Shown: one piece after another, positions 48,020-60,062 of the stretch
How the letters are laid out: every line of letters starts with the position of its first letter
Numbering within the stretch: position 1 is the first letter of the stretch
Origin: Gymnothorax reevesii
Taxonomy: Eukaryota > Chordata > Actinopteri > Anguilliformes > Muraenidae
Assembly: GCA_029721435.1 (NCBI GenBank)
Contig: CM056574.1
Location: 28,319,001-28,383,000 of the forward strand
Length of the DNA: 64,000 bases
Direction: 5' to 3'
Position numbers and translations under genes: made by a program
Notes under the pieces: model-generated
The model's input: only the letters and a program-made list of their open reading frames with translations
Databases searched by the model: none
Told to the model about the DNA's origin: nothing

Positions 48020-48290
48020 GCAGGGGGCGTGGTTTTTGTCCCCTTAAAGTGTCCTCCTGCAACCTGCCCACTCAGTTACATCAGAATCCGAGTATGAGCC
48101 GGACTATGCTGTCAAAGTAGGCTGCGGCGTTTGGGGGCGAGAGCACCTGGGTGTGATATCGATTACCCTGCCCAGCCGACTTCACCCTCAGGCAGCTTCT
48201 AACAGCTGCAGAAGTGACTGGCGGGTTAAAAGCTAACAGCCACACACAGGTCATCAGCAGCACCCTGAGAGACACGATACCACCTTTCAA
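48020..48290 (-). promoter_or_regulatory. GC-rich patch with GC-box motif and small ORF, function unknown
   Basis: In AT-rich surroundings this patch holds GCAGGGGGCGTGG (GC/KLF box type) at about 48022 and a GC-rich stretch 48120-48240. A minus-strand reading from an internal Met near 48259 begins MTCVWLLAF, which looks like a short hydrophobic leader, and ends after about 57 residues at 48081. The full ORF (48081-48566) is 161 codons and otherwise looks non-coding. It could be a first exon or promoter fragment, or chance. Confidence 0.2.
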
Positions 48291-48599
48291 TTTACCACTA
48301 ACTCTAAAAGCACATATTAACTCACTGAACTCCAAACGCATGGAGGTATGCCTAAACCTCCAATGTACCCTCAACTCAAAAGTGCTGAGACTTGAAATTT
48401 CTCCAAAAACATGAAGACGCACAATTTTTACGACCAAAAAACAGAACAGCATGCAATTGAAATACTTGGCACTGTTGATCCCAAAAGCACAGAATAATAT
48501 AATGTCAACATCAAACTCTCTGAGAATTTGCCATCTTCCAATGATACAAACGTACAAAGAAAACATTACTGAAAAAATTTTAACATTTTACCCATCTAG

Positions 48600-49520
48600 G
48601 CTCTTCAAATATCTACCGTAAAAAGAATCCGATACTGCATCAAGTCTACTGACACTTTATGGCTAAGCAAAACAATCTACACATCTGTTGCTCTGCACAA
48701 AAATGAACTGGATGAGACTGTCAGAATAAAAGTAACATATAACTGAAATGCAGCAACTTAGCACCCCTTGTCCTCTTAAAAATACCCATTGGTGCTGAAA
48801 TCATACCACCGTTTTTTCTGTGGATTTAGAAGGGTTCACGCAAGCAAACTTGTGTTCTGGGGTGTGACACACCCTGATTCTGCTGCCGATTCACTTTACT
48901 GCAAGGTCATGCCAACGAACGACACCGTCACCATTTTGGGGAATACTTCACTAGGGGGGGAGAATGGTTGGCTCAAAGAATAACAAAACTGCTCATAATT
49001 GATCAGTAAAGGTGCCAGATTACAATGATGAGATGACACTGTCCTTACCTGAACGCTATTCCCAATTATAACATTCAATACACGCAACATAAAAGAGGAG
49101 TTCAAAAAACATCAGAACCATTCAGAAAAAAATTTTATGCTCCTATGGTGCAGAAATTTCCACCTCTTCTCAACGAGTAATTTTTAACATGACCGAAAAA
49201 GAGCCTGATTAAAGCTGCCATTCATGGGTCTGCTCTCCAGGAAGAGCCATAGCATGACTCTTAGCTTCTCATCATGTAACTTACTGGACCTTCACAGCAG
49301 GGTTCAGTGCAAAGACAGAAGGTATTGATCTGCTCTGGAAAACAAGCTGAATAAGATGAAGACAAGTTGCTGCATTCCTCTTTACCGGTGAAGGGGAACA
49401 TATCTGTGATGTTGTTATGAAAGACAAGATCAGAAGTGAAAAAAAAAACACTGTGTTTGCTGATGGCAGGAGTGGTGTTGCTCTGTCTATCCAGGTCATG
49501 TGGTCAATTAGTTTGAACCA
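48600..49520. other. spacer, no gene seen
   Basis: No supported gene or repeat. Confidence 0.45.
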
Positions 49521-49522
49521 CT

Positions 49523-50101
49523 GTTACATGTAAAAACTGTACTGTAAATTATTACATTCTGAGTGTTTCTTAATTGCTTTCCCCCACAATCCAGCCATCC
49601 GTGTCAGTTTCTCCCTCAGTTTTCTTTATGGGTTCAGATTATTTTTTAGTCTTGCACTTCGCCCTTCCTTTTGCACTCAGCTGTTCCCTTTTGTTAACTG
49701 TCTTTGCGAGTATTTAAGTTCCTGGTCCAAGTCTTCCCTTCGCTCGATCGTTCAGTTCTGTCCTTAGCGTTCACTGCTGAAATTACTAAAGTGCTATTTA
49801 ATGGGGAATCTCTTCCCTGTTTTAAGTCCTGCCGACAGGCTTCTTCAGGTCTCTCCTGGACCCCAGTTTGAAGCTGTGCACCTGAATGCGTGCCTGGCTT
49901 CATTCAGCTGCCCATACTGGATACTATCCTCAGATCAGTCCCTTTGACTACGCCTTGCATGAGCCCCTTAAAATCTGGTTTGCCCCTGCCTGAGTTTGGA
50001 CTTACTTATGTCTACAAGTTTTACTTATCTTCGGTAAATAAAGAAGCCTATTCAGATTTATCTGTGATCTGCTTTTGGCTTTTATTCTGAAAAATTCTGA
50101 C
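49523..50101 (+). repeat. possible degenerate LTR
   Basis: The order TATA-like GAGTATTTAAGTTCC (about 49709), a C/T-rich leader, AATAAA (about 50036) and an end in CTGACA (50101) is the layout of a fish gypsy LTR. No target duplication pairs with GTCTG after the end, so the boundaries and the call are weak. Confidence 0.3.
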
Positions 50102-50109
50102 AGTCTGCT

Positions 50110-53100
50110 CTGGAGGAACAACAGCCAGCACAAGTCCAACTGTTGCAATGACAAAGCAACTATATTGCTGTACTATATTACATTCCACCAACACACACAC
50201 AAATATTCTTTCTTTTTTCCTCTCTTTCTTGATCAAAAACTTTACCAGTATATCCAATGCACTTCTATCATAACCATGCCCCCAATATTCTGTCGCATCT
50301 GGCTATTTCTTTAAATTCAGATCAGGATTGGTAAAGGTTATGGTACGAGTTAGGGTTTGGACATTCTCTGGACACTGGACTTTCTCTCAGTGGATCAGTA
50401 TTAACTTATTAAATCTATTCTGAACTGTTATCACAATTATGGGCCATGTGTTGGCAAAAATACACAGGCAAAAATATCCCCCAGAAGTAAGACTAGCGCT
50501 GTGTGAGACCTGCAGTTCCGATCATATATGACATGGCTATTTTGTGACTTCCTGAATGGGTCTTCATTGCGCTCCTGGGTGAAATTTGGCAGGCTGGCCA
50601 GTCTTCAACAGATTTAACACTGTTCCAAGTCAGGAACATTTGTAGATAATGGCACTCACTGATTCTTTGGCATTCAAAAGCCATGGAAATGGTTTTATAA
50701 CCTTTTTCATACTGATATATTTCAATATCTTCCTCCCTCATCTCTTTTTTATGCTCTCCTGCTTGGTCCAGGTTGTCGCCTACTTCACATTTCTGGAAAG
50801 GATCTATTCATGTGATGCTTGGATTTACCAGGGCCGGCAGTTGTCAAGCTCATGCTCGTCCCATCTGATTTCACCAAATTATCAATAAGCTATGGTTTCT
50901 TGGCTCATTGAGTTTCTAAGCAGGAAATGACTTTTTTCAGACATTCACCTCTGAATAGGGGAGGGACGGATTGTAGGCTTTGTGGAGCGGGCAGGACAAA
51001 ACGTGGGTTGCACTGGTGCACAGCAGGTAAGCATGCCTTTTCCATTTGAGGGTTTAATAGTCATGGCTGAAACATTTGGAACAGCTATGGTGGATCAGCA
51101 GTGATTTTCTGGTCATTTTATTCTGGTTGTTCAGTACGGCCCATGTGTGCTTGGACAGCTGTAGGGGTGGGCTTTTTCAGAACCAAACAGCACTGTCCAA
51201 GGCCTGGGATGGCTGTTAGTCACTTTGCGTATTTATGTGCATATTGGCACAAGCCTGTACATGCAGTATGTTTATATGCATCTGTGTGTGTACGTGGGAG
51301 GACGTTATCCACATACCACCAGCACCATAGATCACCCACAATCTGCCGCAAAAGACCAACTTATGAATCAATTAATCATCCCAAAATACTTTCATTATCT
51401 GATTTGACAAGGCGGATGGAGATTTTTAATGGATTATTTACGGAGAAGATTGTGCTGTTATAGATTTTGTGTGAATTTTCAGATCTTTCAAAAGGAAATT
51501 AGATGAAAGTTAATTACTATGAAGGACATTAGATAGTAGTTTGAGTTGAGCTGGCAATTTATTGAAAGCATGCTGTGCAAATAATAATACTGTCAGTCTT
51601 CAACAATATGATTCAAATTCTGGTGTTTTGACCCGTTTGGCTTAGAAGCCAAATAAGGCGAATGATGCACTCACTCATTTAGGTTTTCTAAATCAGGATT
51701 TGAGCATCACAGAGTAGAACAAAAAAAAAGACTGCATTTAGAGTAGATTATTTTCATAATTTTTATGCAGAATAAGGGCCACTAACACAACGAGTCTTCA
51801 TCAAAATTCATCATTAAAATTGTTTAAAATAAAATACTGAGGGTCAAACAATGGCTTGGAGGTAAAACAATACATTTCTGGGATAATAAACTGAACAGCA
51901 CAAGGGTTCAGTTTGTTGATGTTGGTGTTCCTTCCCTTAATCAGTTTGTCATGAACAGTAAAACACCTCATCTCTGTGACTCAGCCCCATGCAGCTGACC
52001 ACCTAGTATTCGCCTAGCACATACAGTAAGGGCACAACAAACTTGTAAAAACACTTTATATACCCTATAAAATGCAAGTATCACTCACCAACGCTAACAC
52101 TTGAAAAAAACTAACATGAAATATATTTCACCATCAGAAAAACAGGGAATATGCAACTCTACCTAGGAAATCAGTTCATCAAGCAGAACAGTCAAGCACA
52201 TGTACTGAAGTCCTCAGAGCTGTCCACTGTGTGACCCAATTGAAAGACATTTTAATTAATTGAATGTGGTATTAGTTCAAAAACAGATTGCCACACTGAG
52301 AAATATGCCGCTGTATTCAACACTATTACCAAAGGCTAATGGTGAGAAATAATAGCCAGTGCGACTACTCAGGCCCGTCGGTAGAACTGGGGATTGGGGG
52401 GCGCAGACATGTCCCTTTATGACAAGAATTAGTCCTTACAAGTTCTCAATCATTTTCCTTTACTGACGCACTTTGCAATTATCGTTATTGGCAACTGAAG
52501 GCATGGTTTCTCTCCATATGCGATCAACTGAGACCTACCCCTAAGTTATCCACTTGCCCCCACGCTTACATTCAGGGGAAAAGGGAGTTGCAAATAATGC
52601 ATGTTTTAGTAAATCAGAATGAATTCTCAATTGACCTGGCGGTGAGTAATGGCTTACTTATGGTGAGGAGCCATTGCCAATGCTAGCAGGAGAATCTGGA
52701 ACAGGAGCCAGCACTAAAAAAATATAGCTTTAAACTGGCAGCCCTCTGTGTGTGCGTCAACTGTACTGATGCACGGCCTGGGGCATGTGGGTCACAGCAC
52801 TTGGCCTTAACATGAATTAATTACTCTGGCTCCATGCTTTTAGAAAGCGCTCTGCTCTGCTGGACCTCCTGTCATCTCACTGTTGACTCATTTGCATCAA
52901 ATTAATAAACAAGCCATATTCTTTTCTTTTTTTTTTGCACTGAGGCTTTCAACAGAGAATAGCAACACATGCTTTTGTCTGCCAGCCCACTGAGGAACAA
53001 AATGATTGTGTGTGTGTCCAAGTGGAGGGATTGTTTTCTTGCATTCCTTATGCCCTGTATTTAAAAAAAAGATGGGGGGAAAACAACCTTACCAGTAGAT

Positions 53101-53900
53101 TAAAGAATACCAAGTCTTAATTGAAGACAAATACCACCTGCTAATGCATACAAAAAGGTTAAAAAATAAAATAAAATCTCTGCTGTGTTTCTGTTGAGGC
53201 CACATCAGCCAGTCTCCCTGTGTCGCCCGTCTTTTTCAATTTATGCCTCAATATATTTCTGCTTAATTGAAAAAGGATCACTGAATAATCTGTCACAGAA
53301 CAGATAACACAGCCAATATTATAGTTCAGTCTGCGTAGAAGCATTATATATCAAACATCTGTCAGAACTTAAATATCATAAAAACAAGCCACCCATTCCG
53401 CCTTTCCTTTGATTTCCCTTTGATCAGTAACTATAATTATGGTCATGCCATCACATTTACCAAGCTACTTCTGGTTTAAAAACACTCACTTTGAGACATG
53501 ACGCTCTCGCACTGCAATGACAGAAGCAGTTTCAGATACCTTTATTGATTTCTCTCTGACAGGTACAGTGTTTAACTAGGTACATGAGTTGTTCTGAGCG
53601 GTATACGGGTGTTCATGCCTGTGGAAATCAACATGTATTGACCTTCTGTGTTGCACTTAAATATTTTCAAACCTTTTATGACCCCTGCAGCATGTGCAGC
53701 ATGTAACAGCTAAGCACTTTTGCACCTCCATTGTGAGAAATAATGAAGGTGACACTGATAATAATACAAATCAAACACTGCCTATTTTATTCTGTTTACA
53801 TTTTTTTTTTAATCTGAGGCTTGTAATAGTCATGAGGGTACCTTTTGGAGTTCAAATCCTGTTTGTGGCATGAGTATTGTTTCTATCTTGTTACAGCAGA
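50110..53900. other. AT-rich spacer, no gene seen
   Basis: No recognised gene. There are poly-T/A tracts near 52925 and 53800. Confidence 0.45.
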
Positions 53901-53904
53901 AAGG

Positions 53905-54010
53905 TACTGTGTGTGTGCAGGTGTCGTAAGTGTGTCTCTGTATGTGTGTTTGCTGTCATCTAAGCCGTCAGGATATTTCTTATTTCTTCATCTTCAAGCC
54001 TTTGCCATGA

Positions 54011-54046
<36 letters not shown>

Positions 54047-54135
54047 GTGTCGTAAGTCTCTGTATGTGTGTTTGCTGTCATCTAAGCCGTCAGGATATTT
54101 CTTCATCTTCAAGCCTTTGCTGTGTGTGTCCAGGT
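53905..54135. repeat. GT-rich tandem duplication with (TG)n microsatellite
   Basis: A unit of about 95-100 bp (GTGTGCAGGTGTCGTAAG...TGCTGTCATCTAAGCCGTCAGG...CATCTTCAAGCCTTTGC) occurs at 53913-54006 and again at 54039-54120, with small deletions in the second copy. A (TG)n tract at 54010-54043 lies between them. Slippage or unequal exchange at the TG tract is the simple explanation. Confidence 0.9.
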
Positions 54136-54226
54136 TCTCATCTCTACTAGCAGCATAATAAAATGTCTGTGGGCGGGGGTATAAGCCTGCCTTCCTGTTT
54201 TTATGATTATCACCATTTGACAGACC

Positions 54227-54499
54227 ATTAACAGGCCTACCAAAAAAACGTAGCCTCAGCACACAAAAACTTTGAAACGCCTACATTAATCGCGGAAATA
54301 GCAACAGAAAAATAATACCCCGCTACCGAAACTGCAAAAACCGCAACATAGTCTTATGCTACGAGTCAACAGTTTATGTTGCGGTTTTTGCAGTTTCGGT
54401 AGCGGGGTATTATTTTTCTGTTGCTATTTCCGCGATTAATGTAGGCATTTCAAAGCTTTTGTGTGCTGAGGCTACGTTTTCTTTGGTAGGCCTGATTAA
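54227..54499. mobile_element. 263-bp hairpin MITE, ATTAA duplication
   Basis: Arms of about 119 bp (54232-54350 and 54375-54494) are complementary at all but a handful of positions, with a 24-base loop. The ends are CAGGCCTACC and GGTAGGCCTG. ATTAA at 54227-54231 and 54495-54499 is a possible target duplication. The high arm identity implies recent origin or arm conversion. No coding capacity. Superfamily uncertain. Confidence 0.8.
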
Positions 54500-56230
54500 G
54501 TTAAAAGAGAAGTGTGCCTGGATGGGGAGAGAACAGGATGGAACTGTTGTGTTTCTCTGTACGCTCCTTCCTCGTAGGTCTCTTGTGCCCACATTGTTCT
54601 ATTAGACTGTATATGATTGACTTAACAGTGGGAAGTTCACTCTATATGCTCCTAAGTGATGCTAGGTTAGGTGTAAATAGAAAGTTCCGGCAAGTCTCAG
54701 GGTCTCATGAGGCAGAGGAGGGACAGAGCTGGGTGAAAGATCCCAGGATTCTGTTTAGACACTCAGGGGCTCTGACAACTCCGTTCCGCTGCATGGAAGT
54801 CGGAGATGAGGAATATCACTGGACATCAATCACAAATGGCCTCAGCCATACTGTCTATTCGAAGCTGATCTTCTCTATGTTTATATCTGCGGACAGCATA
54901 CATGTACTGTCGTTTCGCAAGCATCCTGTTCTCATAGTCATTACCATTTAATCACTGTAAAACTGCATTTCAGTATAACTTCAGTCAGAGGGGAGTGGTG
55001 TGTTTATTGCTGATTATTCTCCTATTTGAAAAACTAGTTAATCCTTAGAAAATTATTTCAAACTGCTGAAGACAAATCACTCTTTAAAGGGATGTTTATT
55101 GTATCCTCTAATTTCAGTCAACGTTTTATGACAAATTGGCGGAGTGTTCAATGAATTCGCAAGCGCATTTGAAGGTACAATGCAGAATTACAAGAAAATA
55201 CCTGTTATTAATGACATTGGTGCCCTTTAAGTGAAATTTAGTCAGCGTCTTGTTGTTTTTTTCACCTCTGAGTTTCCCCTTCCCTCCCTGCCTTCCTCCC
55301 TCCATTTCTTCCTTGATTTCAGCCCTGTCGTTTGATACCAGCCTGAAAATGAGATTCAGATATATATCCGTCATGCTATGCTGTGCTATACTTTATATGT
55401 ATGATTTGGGAACTACTTCTATATGCGTGATGTAAATTATCAGCTGATTGTCTCATTAAACCACATGACAGAGTGGCAAAGAGAATTAATTGTGCGAGAT
55501 CCCCAAGAATCAAGAAAAATTTTTGCTGGAATATTCCAAGATATGACCCAAATTTGATGATATACTGCACATAGTAGATACTCTCTGATCACAAGAGTCC
55601 AAGATTTTTATAAATGGGGCATATCCAACTCCAGTTTGGGACTACTTTTGTAAAATTGTAATCTGGAGATCACGTCATCCCAGATGCAGATAGGTAGGCA
55701 ATAAAACTAGATATTCCATTGATACAATTAGTATTTTAGAGAAAATATTGGATATTTCAGGACATAAGGTCAATTTTGGAACAGATACAGTACATTACCA
55801 AAATGACATGTATCTGGTATCTCAGGATAATATATGTCCTCAGGATGTAGATTAAATCCATTTGTGACCCAGTATGGTGCATAAAAACAGAACTCAGAAT
55901 AAGCGTCAGAATTGTTCTGTATTGTCTTGAGTATCTTGGAGTTATACAATCATAATATTTCTGGATTCCGACCCTTTTTGGGCATTATATTGCAGCAGTT
56001 TTAATGGCAAAGGATCCTCACAGTGAATACTTAGTACATTGGATTTAAAGTATTTACATTTACATTGCTTGATTCAGGAACTTTCATTTCATTATTTTTG
56101 AAAGTATCTTTGCTTGATGAAATTTGTTTTCATGTACCTGAGAGTCACGTGCATTATTGTGTGCATTTGAATTGAGCACATTTTTGACATTTACGTTACT
56201 TCAGCGATGCAATTTCGTAAGACTCTGTAT
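54500..56230. other. spacer, no gene seen
   Basis: The ORF at 54514-54951 (145 codons, plus) has no recognisable domain and is treated as chance. The rest is AT-rich with no supported feature. Confidence 0.4.
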
Positions 56231-56243
56231 GAGAGTCTGCGTA

Positions 56244-56246
<3 letters not shown>

Positions 56247-56288
<42 letters not shown>
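56247..56288. repeat. (GT)n microsatellite
   Basis: An uninterrupted GT run of about 20 units. Confidence 0.97.
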
Positions 56289-56461
56289 CCTTTCTGTCCC
56301 ACATGCATATGCATGCTGGTTGTTGGAATGTCCTTCAATTATCCTTGAATGAAAATACATACATTTTCTAGTTCAACAAATGCATTTAAATTGAATTTCT
56401 GTTTCACCATACCACCTTTAATAATAGCATATTACTCCCATGCTGTTCTTTCTCTTGTCAG

Positions 56462-56627
56462 AACTTTATAAACCTCCGTATACATTTCCCACCAAGAACC
56501 ACAATGATTACCATGACAGCATCAGATGCGGACAATCCTAACACAGAAAGCACTGTCCTGCGCAATATCATCAGGCAGTCGCTCGACAAGCCTTCGCCCC
56601 AACATGATCTACATTGGCCCTAGGAAG
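56462..56627 (+). pseudogene. decayed cadherin exon, T-cadherin (cdh13)-like
   Basis: After an acceptor-like TCTTGTCAG, one frame reads RTTMITMTASDADNPNT then VLR-NI.RQ..DKPSP. After a 1-base shift it continues NMIYIGP.K. This pattern (TxxTAxDADxPxT, LRxNI, DKPSPNMxYIxPxK) is that of an extracellular cadherin repeat, closest in my recollection to T-cadherin, a GPI-anchored calcium-dependent adhesion protein. Two defects are seen: one extra C in the CCCC at 56597-56600 shifts the frame, and the tyrosine codon expected before 'NI' is missing. No GT donor follows the last matching codon. It is therefore most likely a relic or paralogue exon. A sequencing error could explain the shift but not all the changes. 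The neighbouring cadherin exons were not found in the window. Confidence 0.6.
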
Positions 56628-56757
56628 ATCTCACATGAGCTGCATGAAGGGGAGGTGGGCGTGCAATTTTATCCACTTATGCTGATGATGGCTTGTGATT
56701 TTACAGTGGCATCCATCTTTGTGGTGTCCCAGAATCCACCACTGACTTGTCCAGTGC

Positions 56758-56940
56758 AATACGGCACAGTGGTGCAGTGGTTAGCATTTATGCCTCACAG
56801 CAAGGAGCAAGGTCGTGGGTTTGAATCCAGCCTGGGATTTCTGTGTGGAGTTCTCTTGTTCTCTTGTTCTCTTTGTGTTCACATGTGTTGCCTCCGGGTA
56901 CTCTGGTTTCCTCCCACAGTCCAAAGATATGCATATTAGG
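56758..56940 (+). repeat. SINE, 5' half (continues at 59522)
   Basis: GGCACAGTGGTGCAGTGGTT head, B box GGGTTTGAATCCAGCC, CTGTGTGGAGTTCTCTTGTTC (with a short duplication), CCTCCGGGTACTCTGG and the CCTCCCACAGTCCAAAGATATG block. Interrupted after ATATTAGG by the hAT-like element. Confidence 0.85.
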
Positions 56941-59521
56941 CAAGGGCGTTACTGTGTCTCAAATTTTGGGGGGGACAAGATTTTAAGGGTCTTTTCTTTT
57001 TTTTACCCACAAGCAGACAATGTTCAATGCTGCGCAGTCTGTTAAGATAAAGGCTGAAATGCTCCAAAAACATGCATCTTCAAAAGATTTCTAATCAAGG
57101 TTTTGGTTACAATGTTACTTAACATTTTGTCTAGAAAAGGAGCACAGTCTAGGTGAGGAGAGTCCAATCTTATCCATAAAGGGCCGCTGTGTGTGTAGGT
57201 TTTCATTTTTGCCCAGCGCTACATCACCTAAATCATCTAATTAACTAATCATAGGGTTCAATAAAAACCACAGATTACATTTAAAGTCAATGGAAAGACG
57301 CGAATACAAGGTCATGCGAAAAATTTGTTTCACATCCGGTGGAAACCAGGGGGGTATTCCACAAAGCTGGCTAACTGAGTAAGCCTGGCTTTTGCACAAA
57401 GTAAAAACCAAAAAGCTATATTTATTTCAGTCCATGTTCCAGATTTGAATAATTTCTTGGTTTTACTTTGTGCAAAAGCCAGGCTTACTCAGTTAGCCAG
57501 CTTTCTGGAATACCGCCCAGCTTAGTAATGCTACACCTGATGTTAGTTATCAAGGGCTCAACACTAACTTTTTTTTAAAATTACTCATTCCGGAAAGTAA
57601 AATCAGATTTTTACTAGCCAAAAGAAAAATTTACATGCAAAATAAAATATATAATAATAATAATTAAAAAAAATTTCTCAATGACTGGGAACCTTTGCAT
57701 CCTTTCTATAGCAGGAGGTCAGCCACGTAAAAACAAAAATAATGTTTTAAGTTCTGGTCTCTACAGCATTCTTGCATTCAAAATTTTTTTCTTTTACTGT
57801 TCTGTGAAACTATGATTTGTATTCCAGGTCATAATATTTTTCAAAGTGATTTTACTGTTTTGTGTCAATAAATACAAACATATATATTTTTACACACTAA
57901 AATCAATTATGAATTTTCTCACTTTTTTCTACTCAAATCCTCATTTGTTACTTCACAGTCACCAGTAAACACAAGGAAATGTACCAGTGTATAAGAAACC
58001 CTTGAAAAATGATATGGCAAATAAAATTTTACTTTAGTTTGTACCCTTTTAAATTCTAATTAAGAAACTCACTCATTTACCCTTTAAAAGTTTTAGTCTC
58101 ACAAATTTCTCTTGGGTTCTCTTAAAATTCACCCAACAGGGAAATTGGAAAATACAAATTACCGGAAACATCAGAACCTCATTGGCTTAGCTCAAATTTC
58201 AACCATGAAATTAATATTACTTTAAGAAACAGTCAGTATCAGTGAAATGATAGCATTGGCACTAAACTAACGTTAAACCTTGGAAATGTTCAGACAATAA
58301 CCAAGCACTTGGCTTTGCATTAGAGACCAAACGTTAGTGCACATAAATCCTTGATTTCGTTTCGATGCAGTGACACTACCTCACGAATCCATGAAACAGG
58401 AGAAGCCAATCGGAAGCGTTGAGAGGAGAAACCAATGCGGCAGGAGGAACAGTCATCCGAGTAGCATCCGCAGTTCAGCAAGTTCGTCCTCATTAGGCAT
58501 TAGCAACTGTTGCCAATTAACATTGTACTTTCTTGGTGAAAGCTACGGCTAGCATTTTAGCGGAGTCTCTCACAATACTATCTTAAACGTCCACGTCTTC
58601 GAAGCTCACACGTTTTCAGACTTTATGAAAACAACAAACGCAGTATATTTACCCAGCAACTCTTCACTTCAAGATCGCCTTTAAATGAAAATTTCAGCTG
58701 TTCAGCTCTCTCACGCGACATTCTATCAAAGCGTCTTCAACGTTCTTCACGTTTTTTCTAAATGCACAATCAACAACAAAAGGCTTCTTCTTGGTTAAAG
58801 GTACAATCCCGCCTGGCCCAGTTTAGGTTGTTTTTCTTTTGAATTTCCCAACGAGTCGAGCACCGCCTCAGTGTAATCAGGAGTCTCCCCGAAACCATCC
58901 GCTGGCCGAACCGGGTCACATTATGAATTGTCGGAGTGGTCACTTCGTCCTCGCTGAAAACACCACAGCTGTCAAAAAGAAAGCGAATTAAACTGCGACA
59001 AATCAAACGAAAGTATCATGTAACCTGGAAATGTTTGGTGACGTTCATTCCATAATTTCTGTATGTACAATTTTCGTCCCGGGAAGTTTTAGGAACATGG
59101 TTTACTGGATGTTTCAGGCCGGACGATCATGATCGTCTGCTATTTGTCAGCACTCACCGATTTGATCTTAAAGGGATAATTCAACGTTTTGACAAATTGG
59201 CCTATTGACAGAATCCCTATAGTTATACGGGTAGGTGCATTACCTTTAATTATCCCTGCCTTTTGTTTTGACATTCAGGGGGAGAGACGCGAGCTGCTCA
59301 GCGAACATAACGAGAGTGAACGTTACTGGCCCGCAACTCATCAAATACACAACAGCTCCAAAACGCTCTCGTCGATAAGTTGTGACCATAGAGTTACAAA
59401 CTAATATTAAGTCGATGTTTGATTTGTGTAATTTTTTTGGGGGGACGAACACCACCCTTTTGAATGTTGAGGGGGACATGTCCCCCCCATCCCGCCCACT
59501 AATAACGCCTATGATATTAGG
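56933..59521. mobile_element. hAT-like non-autonomous element, 2573 bp, 8-bp duplication ATATTAGG
   Basis: The element spans 56941-59513. The ends CAAGGGCGTTACT and, reversed, CATAGGCGTTATT are imperfect inverted repeats of hAT type. ATATTAGG at 56933-56940 and 59514-59521 is an exact 8-bp duplication, as hAT transposases make. The SINE resumes right after it, which proves the insertion. No transposase ORF is present. Within it lie a hairpin MITE (57349-57518) and 1.9 kb of non-coding sequence, including a GC-richer part at 58380-59000. Confidence 0.8.
57349..57518. mobile_element. hairpin MITE inside the hAT-like element
   Basis: GGGGGTATTCCACAAAGCTG...GCTTTTGCACAAAGTAAAA on the left and its near-exact complement on the right (57456-57515), with a loop of about 45 bases. 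The 'GGAATACC ... CTTACTCAGTTAGCC' family is common in fish as I recall. Non-coding. Confidence 0.75.
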
Positions 59522-59727
59522 CTAATTGGAGATGCTAAATTGCCCAATGGTATGAGTGTGAGATCGAATGGTGTGACCGCCCTGCAGTGGATTGGCAAGC
59601 TGTCCGGAGTGAGTTCCTGTCTTTCGCCCGTAGTCGGCTGGGGATAGGCTCCAGCTCCCCTTGCTACCCTGGTGAGGAATAAGCGGGTATAGAGAATGGA
59701 TGGATGGATGGATAAATGGATGGATGA
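59522..59727 (+). repeat. SINE, 3' half, with (ATGG)n tail
   Basis: Resumes with CTAATTGGAGATGCTAAATTGCCC, then CCCTGCAGTGGATTGGCAAGC, GGGATAGGCTCCAGCTCCCC and AAGCGGGTATAGAGAATGGA. It ends in about seven ATGG units (59695-59727), the usual 3' tail of this teleost SINE. Confidence 0.88.
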
Positions 59728-59904
59728 ATATATGGTATTCAATGTTCTCATAAAAGAACGTTGAAGTAAATAAGTTAACTTAGGTTCGGGAGCAGGGTTA
59801 CGCCTCAACTCCATCTTCAATCATCGGACAAGCCTATTTATGCCTGTTTAGCCCCCTCTTCTCTGTTTGACTCAGATCTCTCGATCGAGGTGATCAGCAT
59901 TCTC

Positions 59905-60062
59905 CCCGACCATCATTCTATCGACCCGCATTCTCCAAACCCGCATTCTCCCCGACCAGCATTCTATCAGACCAGCATTCTCCAAACCCGCATTCTCCCC
60001 GACCAGCATTCTATCGGACCTGCATTCTCCAAATCAGCATTCTACTGGACCCATATTCTCCC
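59905..60062 (+). repeat. minisatellite (CATTCT-based, about 57-bp higher-order unit)
   Basis: Alternating blocks of the types 'GACCAGCATTCTATC', 'GGACC.GCATTCTCC' and 'AAACCCGCATTCTCCCC' occur in about three rounds. The ORF across it (59890-60315) reads as a repetitive HSP/ILPDQH-type peptide and is not a convincing gene. Confidence 0.85.

Noticed and set aside
48081..48566. 161-codon minus-strand ORF as a protein gene
   Set aside because: Composition is that of AT-rich non-coding DNA for two thirds of its length, with no domain and no splice or start context beyond the weak patch reported.
54514..54951. 145-codon plus-strand ORF as a gene
   Set aside because: No recognisable domain or splice context; chance-length ORF in spacer.
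59905..60062. CRISPR-like array
   Set aside because: Direct repeats are contiguous variants of one minisatellite without unique spacers, in a vertebrate genome.
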